From: CAYVMN01 sp964452575
Lineage (GTDB): Bacteria; Desulfobacterota; DSM-4660; Desulfatiglandales; Desulfatiglandaceae
NCBI GenBank assembly: GCA_964452575.1
Contig: CAYVMN010000233.1
Span: 1 to 6,217 of the forward strand
Length of the DNA stretch: 6,217 bases
Reading direction: 5' to 3'
In this document: in pieces, positions 1 to 6,217 of the stretch
Numbering within the stretch: the first letter of the stretch is position 1
Layout: every line of letters begins with the position of its first letter
Notes under the pieces: model-generated
Seen by the model: only the letters and a program-made list of their open reading frames with translations
Database searches by the model: none
Told to the model about the DNA's origin: nothing
Position numbers and translations under genes: made by a program

Positions 1-950
1 TATTTCTCACGTGCCTCGGCCTGGTATTCATAATCCTCAGAGGAGATGGGGTAGCGGGATGAAAAGACGACCGGTTTCACCTCCTTAAAGCCGGGAAGTG
101 GGGCTGGGGCGGGCCGGGCATTAAGGGTGATGGTATCCCCAATCCTTGTATCGCGCACGGTCTTTATCCCTGAGATGATGTACCCTACCGCTCCGGCGCA
201 GAGTTCATGCCTCGCCTCTCTCTGGAGACGGAAGATCCCCACCTCCTCCACCTTATAGGTCGCATCATTGGACATAAGGCGGATGATATCTCCGGCCTTG
301 ACCCTTCCGCCGAAAAGACGACAGCTGATGATCACGCCCCGGAAAGAGTCATAGCGGGCATCAAAAATGAGGCCTGCCAATGGATTTTCCTCTTGCCCGG
401 CAGGGGGAGGGATGCGCCCTACGATGGCCTCTAGTATCGCTTCAATACCAATCCCTTCTTTGGCGGAACTGAGGATGCTTGATTCTGAATCCAGGCCAAG
501 TTCGGCCTCGATCTGTTCCTTTACACGGTCCACATCGGCGGAGGGGAGGTCGATCTTGTTAATTACCGGGATGATGGCGAGATCGTGATCCAGGGCCATG
601 TAGACATTGGAAAGGGTCTGGGCCTGCACCCCTTGAGAGGCGTCCACCAGGAGCAAGGCGCCTTCACAGCAGGAGAGTGACCTGGATACCTCGTAGGAAA
701 AATCCACGTGTCCGGGGGTATCAATCAGGTTAAGCTCGTATTCCTCTCCTTCCCTACCGGTATAAGGGAGGGTGATGGTATGACTCTTGATGGTGATCCC
801 CCTTTCCTGTTCAAGGTCCATGCTGTCCAGGATCTGGTCGTGAAACTGGCGCTGGCTGACCAGCCCGGCACGCTGGATAAGACGATCGGCAAGGGTAGAT
901 TTACCGTGATCGATATGGGCGATGATGCTGAAGTTACGTGTTTTTGCCAT
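1..950 (-). CDS. lepA: Elongation factor 4 (LepA GTPase), N-terminal part, truncated by the window edge
   Basis: This is the translational GTPase LepA/EF4, which binds the ribosome and acts on back-translocation or on translation and biogenesis under stress. Reading the minus strand from ATG at 950 gives 316 complete codons with no stop before the left edge. About half of the usual ~600 residues are present. The G domain is complete: P-loop AHIDHGKST (residues 11-19), switch I RGITIKS (50-56), DTPGH (77-81), NKID (131-134) and SAK (162-164). Domain II follows at about 185-280, then the start of domain III. The remainder, including the LepA-specific C-terminal domain, lies outside the window. 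The start MAKTRNFSIIAHIDHGKST is typical of the family, and an in-frame TGA three codons upstream excludes a longer protein. The SD is weak or lies inside a stem-loop just upstream. The RNA methyltransferase gene lies 83 bp upstream in the same direction, so cotranscription is likely. Identity is seen directly in the motifs; the operon is inferred. Confidence 0.96.
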   Translation of the reverse strand, partial: MAKTRNFSIIAHIDHGKSTLADRLIQRAGLVSQRQFHDQILDSMDLEQERGITIKSHTITLPYTGREGEEYELNLIDTPGHVDFSYEVSRSLSCCEGALLLVDASQGVQAQTLSNVYMALDHDLAIIPVINKIDLPSADVDRVKEQIEAELGLDSESSILSSAKEGIGIEAILEAIVGRIPPPAGQEENPLAGLIFDARYDSFRGVIISCRLFGGRVKAGDIIRLMSNDATYKVEEVGIFRLQREARHELCAGAVGYIISGIKTVRDTRIGDTITLNARPAPAPLPGFKEVKPVVFSSRYPISSEDYEYQAEAREK

Positions 951-960
951 AGGATCTCAT

Positions 961-988
961 GCCCTTCCGTCGAAGGGCCTTTTCTTTT
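961..988 (+). terminator. Terminator-shaped stem-loop in the lepA leader
   Basis: A perfect 7-bp GC-rich stem (GCCCTTC at 961-967, GAAGGGC at 972-978) with a 4-base loop is followed on the plus strand by TTTTCTTTT (980-988), the form of a Rho-independent terminator. No plus-strand gene ends here, so as a terminator it could only stop antisense transcripts running out of lepA. In the lepA (minus-strand) transcript the same stem lies 10 bases before the start codon and contains the best purine-rich SD-like stretch (GGAAGGG). It may therefore affect lepA initiation instead. The structure is seen; either role is inference. Confidence 0.35.
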
Positions 989-1009
989 CACTCCTTCACG
1001 GGGAATCCC

Positions 1010-1037
1010 ATCATCACTTTAAAATCTCAATTGTCAA
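1010..1037 (-). promoter_or_regulatory. Weak candidate sigma70 promoter for lepA
   Basis: On the minus strand a perfect -35 hexamer TTGACA (1032-1037) overlaps the stop codon of the upstream methyltransferase gene. Sixteen bases further on is GATGAT (1010-1015), which matches four of six -10 positions but lacks the important first T. If active, it would give lepA its own transcript with a leader of about 55 bases. The poor -10 makes this tentative; lepA may rely on readthrough from the methyltransferase promoter. Confidence 0.25.
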
Positions 1038-2197
1038 TAGATTTCCAATTTGACCAGCACTCCATCAAGGCCGCCTGCCTCAAGGGGCCGTTTCCATGAA
1101 GGCCTGAGGCCGATGTGGGGGACCAGCTTACGATTTCCGAAGTAGACATAGGCTGTTGACCCCTTGCATCTCTGTTTCAGAAAATCTCCCATCTCCTTGT
1201 AAAGTTCGCCAATGGCCTTTTCCTTCCCAAGTCGTATACCCCAGGGGGGATTGGTAACGATGATCCTGTTGCCGAGATCCTCAATCTTTCGAAAATCAAT
1301 GACCTTCAGTTGGATTCGATCCCCGTAAGGGAGCCCTTGATTGTTCTTCCTTGCCGCCTGTATGGCCTTTGGGGAGAAATCGCTGCCTGAAATCATTTCT
1401 TTGGGCAATGGCCGAATCTGCCGGTCCGCCTCGCTTTTGATAGTTGTCCATAAGTCTCTGTCAAAATCAGGCATCAGCTCAAAGCCAAAGCGTTTACGAA
1501 GCAGACCGGAGGGGATACGGCAATAGGCCATGAGCGCTTCGCTCAAAAGGGTCCCGGAGCCGCACAAGGGATCATAAAGAGGCCTTGAACCGTCCCACGC
1601 CATACACCTGACAATGGCTGCGGCCAGCATCTCCTTCATTGGGGCCTCAACCGTCTCCTTACGGTACCCCCGGCGATGAAGTGATCCGCCCGAGGTGTCA
1701 AGGCTAATGGTCGCCTTATCATCGTGAATATGTAAGCTGATCCAGATGTCCGGAGCAGTCCTATCAATGTCGGGTCTCCTGTTATAAAGCTCCCTAAAGG
1801 AGTCCACGATGGCGTCCTTCAGGCAGAGCCCTGCATATTGGGAGTGTGTGATACGGCTGTTGGATACCGTGCTGATCAGGGCAAAGCTCTGATCGGCCCT
1901 GAAAAGATGGGGCCATTGGATCTCTCTGGCCCTGTTGTAGAGGTATCGGGTGCTGTGACATTGAAATGTAAGGAGCGGCGCCAATACCCTTGAGAGAAGC
2001 CTTGACATATAATTGACCCTATACAGGGTCCCCTTATCTGCATCAAAGCTTATGACTCGGTAGCCGATCTCCACCTTTTCAGCCCCCAGCCCCCGTATCT
2101 CATCCGCTGCCATCTCTTCCATGCCGCAAGGGACGGACGCAAAAAACCGCCCTTTTTCCTGATATTCAAACAAGTTCGTACCTTTCATCCTCTTCAT
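1034..2197 (-). CDS. THUMP-domain class I SAM-dependent RNA methyltransferase (RlmL N-terminal-like, putative 23S rRNA m2G methyltransferase)
   Basis: The protein resembles the N-terminal half of E. coli RlmL (which makes m2G2445 in 23S rRNA) and stand-alone homologues such as Bacillus YpsC, typically about 380 residues. Counting from ATG 2197 it has 387 residues. The opening FFASVPCGMEEMAADEI and the following ~40-150 region fit the ferredoxin-like/THUMP RNA-binding part, including SQYAGLCLKDAIVDSF and the DRTAPDI segment. Then come the family signature HRRGYR (174-179), SAM-binding motif I DPLCGSGTLL (from 209) and catalytic motif IV NPPWG (316-320), with W where NPPY is usual. There is no RlmK-like second domain, so it is the single-function form. 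TTG 2224 and GTG 2221 are alternative in-frame starts. ATG 2197 is preferred because AGGA lies 11 bases upstream and it adds little before the conserved N-terminus; ATG 2188 has no usable spacing. A good promoter lies upstream and lepA follows downstream. Family is confident; exact rRNA target is inferred from homology. Confidence 0.9.
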   Translation of the reverse strand: MKRMKGTNLFEYQEKGRFFASVPCGMEEMAADEIRGLGAEKVEIGYRVISFDADKGTLYRVNYMSRLLSRVLAPLLTFQCHSTRYLYNRAREIQWPHLFRADQSFALISTVSNSRITHSQYAGLCLKDAIVDSFRELYNRRPDIDRTAPDIWISLHIHDDKATISLDTSGGSLHRRGYRKETVEAPMKEMLAAAIVRCMAWDGSRPLYDPLCGSGTLLSEALMAYCRIPSGLLRKRFGFELMPDFDRDLWTTIKSEADRQIRPLPKEMISGSDFSPKAIQAARKNNQGLPYGDRIQLKVIDFRKIEDLGNRIIVTNPPWGIRLGKEKAIGELYKEMGDFLKQRCKGSTAYVYFGNRKLVPHIGLRPSWKRPLEAGGLDGVLVKLEIY

Positions 2198-2249
2198 TCT
2201 GGGTAGATTCCTGTAGGCCACCAACGGTTAATATCTCGTAAAAAAGGGA

Positions 2250-2275
2250 ATAGGTTCATCAAATTATAGGTTCAT
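2250..2275. repeat. 10-bp direct repeat across the methyltransferase promoter start region
   Basis: ATAGGTTCAT occurs at 2250-2259 and again at 2266-2275, separated by 6 bases (16-bp period). The right copy overlaps the -10 element of the leftward promoter and the left copy covers the predicted transcription start (about 2256). Two exact copies placed here could be a tandem repressor site or a small duplication that created the -10. The repeat is seen; any binding role is inference. Confidence 0.5.
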
Positions 2276-2291
2276 TTTCGCCCCAACTCAA
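2263..2291 (-). promoter_or_regulatory. Sigma70-like promoter driving the RNA methyltransferase (and probably lepA)
   Basis: On the minus strand TTGAGT (2286-2291) is separated by an optimal 17-base spacer from a perfect TATAAT (2263-2268). The predicted start is near 2256, giving a leader of about 59 bases to ATG 2197. The -10 is overlapped by one copy of the 10-bp direct repeat. This is a strong sequence match by housekeeping sigma70 rules, which themselves are assumed to apply to this organism. Confidence 0.65.
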
Positions 2292-2300
2292 GCATCGGCC

Positions 2301-2314
2301 CCTTGACCTCAAGG
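2301..2314. promoter_or_regulatory. 14-bp palindrome between the divergent promoters, possible operator
   Basis: CCTTGA (2301-2306) and TCAAGG (2309-2314) form a perfect 6-bp inverted repeat around a CC centre. It lies about 10 bp upstream of the leftward -35 and 21 bp upstream of the ppsA -35, a position suited to a dimeric regulator acting on one or both genes. It is too compact and lacks a T-tract to be a terminator. The symmetry is seen; the operator role is a guess. Confidence 0.35.
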
Positions 2315-2335
2315 CCGGGAAAGGGAAAATTTCTG

Positions 2336-2364
2336 TTGATGATACCCTGCACATTCATTATATT
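2336..2364 (+). promoter_or_regulatory. Sigma70-like promoter for ppsA
   Basis: TTGATG (2336-2341) and TATATT (2359-2364) are separated by 17 bases; they match the -35 consensus at four positions and the -10 consensus at five. The predicted start near 2371 leaves a leader of about 48 bases before the ATG, ending in a strong SD. No sigma54-type site or riboswitch-like structure is apparent in the leader. Confidence 0.6.
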
Positions 2365-2404
2365 GAAGAAGGTTTTGTCGCCTGGCAGAATCGATACTAA
2401 CTCG

Positions 2405-2411
2405 AAGGAGG
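2405..2411 (+). promoter_or_regulatory. Strong ribosome-binding site of ppsA
   Basis: AAGGAGG is a near-perfect Shine-Dalgarno sequence, 7 bases before the ATG at 2419. It settles the ppsA start and predicts efficient translation. Confidence 0.9.
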
Positions 2412-2418
2412 AGCAATT

Positions 2419-4842
2419 ATGAAAAAGGCAGACGCGTTAGTTCTATGGTTTGATCAATTGGGCATAGAAGATGTCCCCTTAGTTGGAGGAAAAAACGCCT
2501 CTCTTGGAGAGATGTACGCGAACCTCAGTGCAAAGGGGGTGAGGGTCCCTAACGGTTTCGCAGTAACCGCCCATGCATATCGGGTACTCCTCAAAGAGGC
2601 GAACGTTGAGGAACAGATCAGAGAAATAATGGCTGGCCTGGATACCTCAAACATAACTGAACTCCAGATGAAGGGGCATAAGGTCAGGGAGATCATCAGA
2701 AGCGCCGAGTTTCCCGCCGGGCTACGATCAGCCATTGCAGGGGCGTACGAGAAGCTATGTGCGGAGTATGGAGATAACACGGATGTTGCCGTTAGAAGCA
2801 GTGCAACCGCCGAAGACCTCCCCGATGCATCCTTTGCCGGACAGCAGGAGACATACCTGAACATCAGAGGAAAAGAGATGCTTATCGACGCATGCAGGAA
2901 GTGTTTTGCCTCACTGTTTACCAATAGGGCAATTTCATACAGGGAGGATAAGGGCTTTGATCACTTCTCTATTGCCCTGTCTATCGGTGTCCAGAAAATG
3001 GTAAGATCTGACCTGGCCTGTTCAGGCGTCATGTTCTCCATAGACACCGAGTCAGGCTTCAGGGATGCGGCCTTTGTGACCGGGGCATACGGCCTTGGAG
3101 AAAATGTTGTACAGGGGGCCGTGAATCCCGACGAATACTATGTATTCAAGCCAACCCTCAAGGCGGGATATAGACCGATCATATCCAAGAGCGTGGGGGC
3201 CAAGAAGATAAAGATGATATACGACATGCAGGGCAGCAAGGCAACCACAAAGAATGTGCCTGTTCCGGACGAAGACAGGAGAAAATTCGTGTTGAGCGAT
3301 GATGAAATCCTTACCCTTGCAAAGTGGGCCTGTGTGATCGAAGACCACTACAGCCAAAAGGAAGGGAAGTTTAAACCCATGGACATGGAATGGGCAAAGG
3401 ATGGCGAAACAGGGGATCTGTTTATTGTGCAGGCAAGGCCCGAGACGGTTATGAGTCAAAAGGACTTTACGGTCCTTGAAGAATATATTCTCAGGGATAA
3501 GGGCAGATTGCTTGTGACAGGCCACTCGGTCGGCCAGAAGATAGGCGCGGGTAAGGCCAGCATAATAAAAGATGCCAGGGACATGGCAAGATTTAGGGAG
3601 GGCGAGGTACTTGTCACTGATATGACAGACCCTGACTGGGAACCTATCATGAAGATCGCCTCTGCAATTGTCACAAACAGGGGGGGCCGAACGTGCCATG
3701 CCGCAATCATATCAAGAGAGCTAGGCATCCCATGTGTTGTTGGGACGATCAGGGGCACAGACGTTATAAGGCATGGGCAGGAAATAACGGTTTCCTGCGC
3801 AGAGGGGGACATAGGTCATGTTTACGAAGGCAGACTCAAATTTGACATAGAGAAAAACAACCTCAAAGAGCTTCCAAGGTTAAAGACAAAGATCATGATG
3901 AATGTGGGCGATCCCGAGCAGGCATTCGAACTGAGTTTCATCCCTAATGACGGCGTGGGGCTTGCAAGAGAGGAATTTATCATCAACTCCTACATACAGA
4001 TCCACCCAAGGGCCTTGATCGAATATGATAGGCTTCAAGACGAAGAGATAAAGCGAAAGATTGCAGGGCTCACACACGGATATGAAGATAAGGCCGAATT
4101 CTTTGTCGAAAAACTGAGCCATGGCATTGCAAAAATAGCCGCCGCATTTTACCCAAAGAAGGTAATCTTGAGGTTCTCAGACTTCAAGTCAAACGAGTAC
4201 GCCAATCTGATCGGAGGGACTCTCTATGAACCCAAGGAGGATAACCCCATGATAGGATGGCGAGGGGCCTCAAGATATTACAAAAAGGGATACAGAGATG
4301 CCTTTGCCCTCGAATGCAAGGCGGCAAAGAAGGTGAGAGGCGAGATGGGCCTCACAAACCTCGCGATAATGATACCCATATGCAGGACAGTTGGTGAGGC
4401 CCACAAGGTTATTGAAGAGATGAAGAAAAACGGGCTCTCACAGGGGGATAACGGCCTGGAGGTTTACGCAATGTGCGAGGTACCGTCAAATGTACTCCTG
4501 GCCCGCGAGTTTCTCGGTGTGTTTGACGGCTTCTCGATCGGCAGTAATGATCTCACACAATTCGCCCTGGCCGTGGACAGGGACTCAGAGCTTGTGGCCG
4601 ATATATATGACGAGAGAGATGAGGCCGTGAAAAGGCTCTTGAAAATGGTCATAGAGATCGCCAATGAAATGGGTAAGTACATCGGCATCTGCGGTCAGGG
4701 GCCGTCGGACTATCCCGAATTTGCACAATTTCTTGTGGAGTGCGGGATACAGTCCATGTCGCTCAACCCAGACAGTGTCTTGAGGACGATCTTCAAGATT
4801 GCAGATACAGAGAAGAGACTGGGCGTGAGCCCCGTGGGATAG
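2419..4842 (+). CDS. ppsA: Phosphoenolpyruvate synthase (pyruvate, water dikinase)
   Basis: The enzyme converts pyruvate, ATP and water to PEP, AMP and phosphate in the cytoplasm, the entry step to gluconeogenesis from C2/C3 substrates. At 807 residues it matches PpsA (E. coli 792) rather than the longer pyruvate phosphate dikinase. In order: the N-terminal ATP-binding domain with LVGGKNASLGEM (21-32) and VRSSATAEDLPDASFAGQQ (125-143); the phosphohistidine swivel domain with GGRTCHAAII, whose catalytic His is residue 427; and the C-terminal PEP/pyruvate barrel with the metal-binding MCEVP motif, SIGSNDLTQ (706-714) and the CGQ loop, whose Cys758 corresponds to the catalytic cysteine. All key residues are present, so it should be active. 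It has its own promoter and SD and is monocistronic: divergent from the methyltransferase, convergent with the transporter. No PpsR-type (DUF299) regulatory kinase gene is visible here. Arginine codons are almost all AGA/AGG (about 39 of 45 by hand count), unlike its neighbours. Confidence 0.97.
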   Translation: MKKADALVLWFDQLGIEDVPLVGGKNASLGEMYANLSAKGVRVPNGFAVTAHAYRVLLKEANVEEQIREIMAGLDTSNITELQMKGHKVREIIRSAEFPAGLRSAIAGAYEKLCAEYGDNTDVAVRSSATAEDLPDASFAGQQETYLNIRGKEMLIDACRKCFASLFTNRAISYREDKGFDHFSIALSIGVQKMVRSDLACSGVMFSIDTESGFRDAAFVTGAYGLGENVVQGAVNPDEYYVFKPTLKAGYRPIISKSVGAKKIKMIYDMQGSKATTKNVPVPDEDRRKFVLSDDEILTLAKWACVIEDHYSQKEGKFKPMDMEWAKDGETGDLFIVQARPETVMSQKDFTVLEEYILRDKGRLLVTGHSVGQKIGAGKASIIKDARDMARFREGEVLVTDMTDPDWEPIMKIASAIVTNRGGRTCHAAIISRELGIPCVVGTIRGTDVIRHGQEITVSCAEGDIGHVYEGRLKFDIEKNNLKELPRLKTKIMMNVGDPEQAFELSFIPNDGVGLAREEFIINSYIQIHPRALIEYDRLQDEEIKRKIAGLTHGYEDKAEFFVEKLSHGIAKIAAAFYPKKVILRFSDFKSNEYANLIGGTLYEPKEDNPMIGWRGASRYYKKGYRDAFALECKAAKKVRGEMGLTNLAIMIPICRTVGEAHKVIEEMKKNGLSQGDNGLEVYAMCEVPSNVLLAREFLGVFDGFSIGSNDLTQFALAVDRDSELVADIYDERDEAVKRLLKMVIEIANEMGKYIGICGQGPSDYPEFAQFLVECGIQSMSLNPDSVLRTIFKIADTEKRLGVSPVG

Positions 4843-4849
4843 ACGGTGA

Positions 4850-4877
4850 GGACTCCGGAATTATTCTACCGAGTTCC
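4850..4877. terminator. Imperfect hairpin in the convergent gap, possible weak shared terminator
   Basis: GGACTCCGG (4850-4858) can pair with CCGAGTTCC (4869-4877) as 8 base pairs with one bulged base on each side and a 10-base loop. It lies between the ppsA stop and the transporter stop. No uninterrupted T-tract follows on either strand, so it is a poor intrinsic terminator; termination could instead be Rho-dependent or lie within the neighbouring gene. Confidence 0.25.
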
Positions 4878-4886
4878 CCTTCGTTC

Positions 4887-6122
4887 CTATTCCCCATTAC
4901 GGCGACGCAGGAAGGCCCCTGCAAGCCAGAACCAGAAAATGGTGAGCAGCTGCAGGGCCAGCATGATGCTGAAGGCAACCTGATAACCGGCAGGTGCATA
5001 GCCCCCTGTGGCTGTTGTCGGCCACCTGCCGATGATTGCGCCGATGCCCCACTGCGCCACAAAAGCGACCGCAAAGACGAGGAGATTCAGTGTCGTGTTG
5101 ACCCTTCCGGATAGTTTCAGGGGAAAACACTGGGAGAGCGCGGCATAGGACAGGATGCCCGATGTCCCCAAAAAACCGAATAGCATCCATAAAAGCATGG
5201 ACCACTCCTTCAATTCCAGAATGATCAACACCATGTGACCCGCAAAAAGGCCCATGCCGGTTGCCGCCACAGCCATGAGTGGTATCCCGCGACGGCTGAG
5301 GCGCTCGGCCGCTGTCCCCAGCACAATAAAGCCGACCACCATGGCGACTGACATCCACAGCAACACCCCGGCCGCTGCCTTTCGATCGAATCCGGCCACG
5401 TCCCTCAGCCACGGGCCCGCCCACAGCCCATGAATCGACAGGAAGGTCGCCTGCGAGAGAGTGGTAAAGGGGGCAATCCGCCAAAAAGTAAGGCTCGTCA
5501 GCACGATACGAATCCCTCGCAGCTGATCCATGAAACGCTGATGCTCATTGGCGGTGTGCCGTTCAGGAACAATAAAAAATATGGCGGCAGCCACTAGCAG
5601 GGTAAAAACCGCCAGCACCGTAAACACCCCGCTCCAAGTGGTGATAGACAACGCGGCCTCCACCGGTGCCGTCCCTGCCAAGGCACCAAACCCGCCTGCG
5701 GCCATCTGAAAGCCGTTGATCCGCGGCAGCTCTTCTTTCGGAAACCACAGTACAAAGGCCTTGAAGGCAGCCATCAGGCACGCGGACACCCCAAGTCCAA
5801 TCAGCCCTCGCCCTACCACCAGACCGGACAAAGTGGTGGCATTGGCGAAAACCAAGGCGCCGGCAGCCGCCACAATCAAAAGGCCGGCCTCGATTTTGCG
5901 GGGCCCAAAACGATCCAGCAGTACACCCAGCGGCAGCTGAAAGGCCCCAAAGGTAATGAAATAGACGGCCGTGAGCAATCCCAGGCCAGATGGGTCGACG
6001 CCAACATCCGCGGCCAGATTGGGTGCCAGCACGGAGTTAATCACCCGGTAGAGGTAGGAGAGAAAGTATCCCAGTGCAAAGGGTATGAATACTTGCAGTC
6101 GTTTGGCAAAAGCGATTGACAC
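4887..6122 (-). CDS. Major facilitator superfamily (MFS) transporter, substrate unknown
   Basis: An inner-membrane secondary transporter of 411 residues from GTG 6122 (416 if TTG 6137 is used), the usual size for a 12-helix MFS protein. Counting from the TTG, helix 1 is at about 15-37 and helix 2 at 52-74. The diagnostic loop 2-3 motif A follows as GVLLDRFGPRK (71-81). Hydrophobic helices then continue through about 192, followed by a charged central loop (ERHTANEHQRFMDQLRG) and a second six-helix half to the C-terminal LRRRNGE, which is consistent with a cytoplasmic end. GTG 6122 is preferred because GAGGG lies 8 bases upstream. The TTG overlaps that SD and has none of its own. The gene is convergent with ppsA and alone on its strand here, so context does not reveal a substrate. 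It is richer in GC than ppsA, and its arginines are mostly CGN (3 of 21 AGR), suggesting a different history. Family is certain; substrate cannot be assigned. Confidence 0.92.
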   Translation of the reverse strand: MSIAFAKRLQVFIPFALGYFLSYLYRVINSVLAPNLAADVGVDPSGLGLLTAVYFITFGAFQLPLGVLLDRFGPRKIEAGLLIVAAAGALVFANATTLSGLVVGRGLIGLGVSACLMAAFKAFVLWFPKEELPRINGFQMAAGGFGALAGTAPVEAALSITTWSGVFTVLAVFTLLVAAAIFFIVPERHTANEHQRFMDQLRGIRIVLTSLTFWRIAPFTTLSQATFLSIHGLWAGPWLRDVAGFDRKAAAGVLLWMSVAMVVGFIVLGTAAERLSRRGIPLMAVAATGMGLFAGHMVLIILELKEWSMLLWMLFGFLGTSGILSYAALSQCFPLKLSGRVNTTLNLLVFAVAFVAQWGIGAIIGRWPTTATGGYAPAGYQVAFSIMLALQLLTIFWFWLAGAFLRRRNGE

Positions 6123-6130
6123 TCCAGGAG

Positions 6131-6135
6131 CCCTC
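6131..6135 (-). promoter_or_regulatory. Ribosome-binding site deciding the MFS start
   Basis: GAGGG on the minus strand lies 8 bases before GTG 6122. It overlaps the alternative TTG start at 6137, which itself is preceded only by a hairpin and no purine-rich stretch. This favours the GTG start. Confidence 0.6.
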
Positions 6136-6137
6136 AA

Positions 6138-6154
6138 AAACCGTTAAGCGGTTT
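6138..6154 (-). other. Small hairpin in the leader of the MFS gene
   Basis: AAACCG (6138-6143) and CGGTTT (6149-6154) form a perfect 6-bp stem with a 5-base loop. On the minus strand it is followed by only two further T residues, so it would be at best a weak terminator of something upstream. It lies directly before the SD of the transporter, so it may equally be a leader structure. An overlapping TTTCGAAA palindrome (6152-6159) and GTTTTGAAAAC (6177-6187) lie further upstream. No convincing promoter was found in 6138-6217. Confidence 0.3.
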
Positions 6155-6217
6155 CGAAATTTGGTAACACTTTAGCGTTTTGAAAACACTGAGGAGTAAG
6201 AGGACCGCGAGGGTCTT

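Noticed and set aside
725..991. 88-codon minus-strand frame starting at GTG 991, with AAGGAG abutting the start
   Set aside because: It runs out of frame through the lepA GTP-binding domain; the SD has no spacing to the GTG. It reads as a shifted copy of lepA.
3680..3686. Run of seven G bases just before the catalytic loop of ppsA, possible frameshift site
   Set aside because: The reading frame is intact through NRGGRTCHAA and conserved motifs continue on both sides, so no programmed or erroneous shift is indicated.
3052..3699. 215-codon open frame on the minus strand inside ppsA
   Set aside because: It lies wholly antisense to the conserved ATP-binding and swivel regions of PpsA. Its translation is rich in Cys/His/Leu with no family resemblance, and the heavy AGG/AGA use in ppsA favours long antisense frames.
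4740..5114. 124-codon plus-strand frame spanning the ppsA end and antisense to the MFS gene
   Set aside because: It overlaps two confident genes, has no SD, and its translation shows no recognisable motif.
4897..5484. 195-codon minus-strand frame within the MFS gene
   Set aside because: Same strand but a different frame from a clear 12-helix transporter; low-complexity Gly/Arg/His-rich translation typical of an out-of-frame reading of GC-rich DNA.
6160..6190. AACACT repeated at 6166-6171 and 6185-6190 upstream of the MFS gene
   Set aside because: A 6-base repeat is expected by chance in AT-rich DNA of this length and it does not coincide with a convincing promoter.
6135..6217. Open minus-strand frame entering from the right edge and ending at a TGA that overlaps the MFS TTG
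   Set aside because: Only about 27 codons are visible, it contains the leader hairpin and palindromes, and no family is recognisable. It could be the tail of an upstream gene, but the evidence is too thin to call.

Overview
The window is an ordinary bacterial chromosomal stretch with four protein-coding genes and short, tightly packed intergenic regions. The gene set (LepA, a stand-alone RlmL-type rRNA methyltransferase, phosphoenolpyruvate synthase, an MFS transporter), the Shine-Dalgarno sites and the sigma70-like promoters indicate a bacterium. Nothing fixes the phylum. A mid-GC anaerobic or otherwise gluconeogenic proteobacterium or desulfobacterium would fit, but that is a guess.

Layout: (1) 1-950, minus strand: N-terminal half of lepA (elongation factor 4), cut by the left window edge. 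(2) 951-1033: short spacer with a GC-rich stem-loop just upstream of the lepA start and a weak candidate promoter. (3) 1034-2197, minus strand: a THUMP/class I SAM-dependent RNA methyltransferase of the RlmL N-terminal (23S rRNA m2G2445) type. It lies upstream of lepA in the same direction, so the two may be cotranscribed as a translation-related unit. (4) 2198-2418: a divergent control region with a good sigma70-like promoter for each direction, a 14-bp palindrome between the two -35 elements, and a 10-bp direct repeat over the leftward -10 and start region. (5) 2419-4842, plus strand: ppsA, complete, with all key catalytic motifs. (6) 4843-4886: 44-bp convergent gap with only an imperfect hairpin. 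(7) 4887-6122, minus strand: a 12-helix MFS transporter of unknown substrate. (8) 6123-6217: its leader, with a ribosome-binding site and small palindromes but no recognisable gene.

The left pair serves ribosome function. ppsA converts pyruvate to PEP for gluconeogenesis and anabolism. The MFS gene is convergent, richer in GC and has very different arginine codon use, so it is probably an unrelated neighbour, perhaps acquired. I found no CRISPR array, mobile element, tRNA or rRNA, and no evidence of a new multi-gene system. The most interesting items are the structured divergent promoter region, the codon-use contrast between ppsA and the MFS gene, and the lepA leader hairpin.
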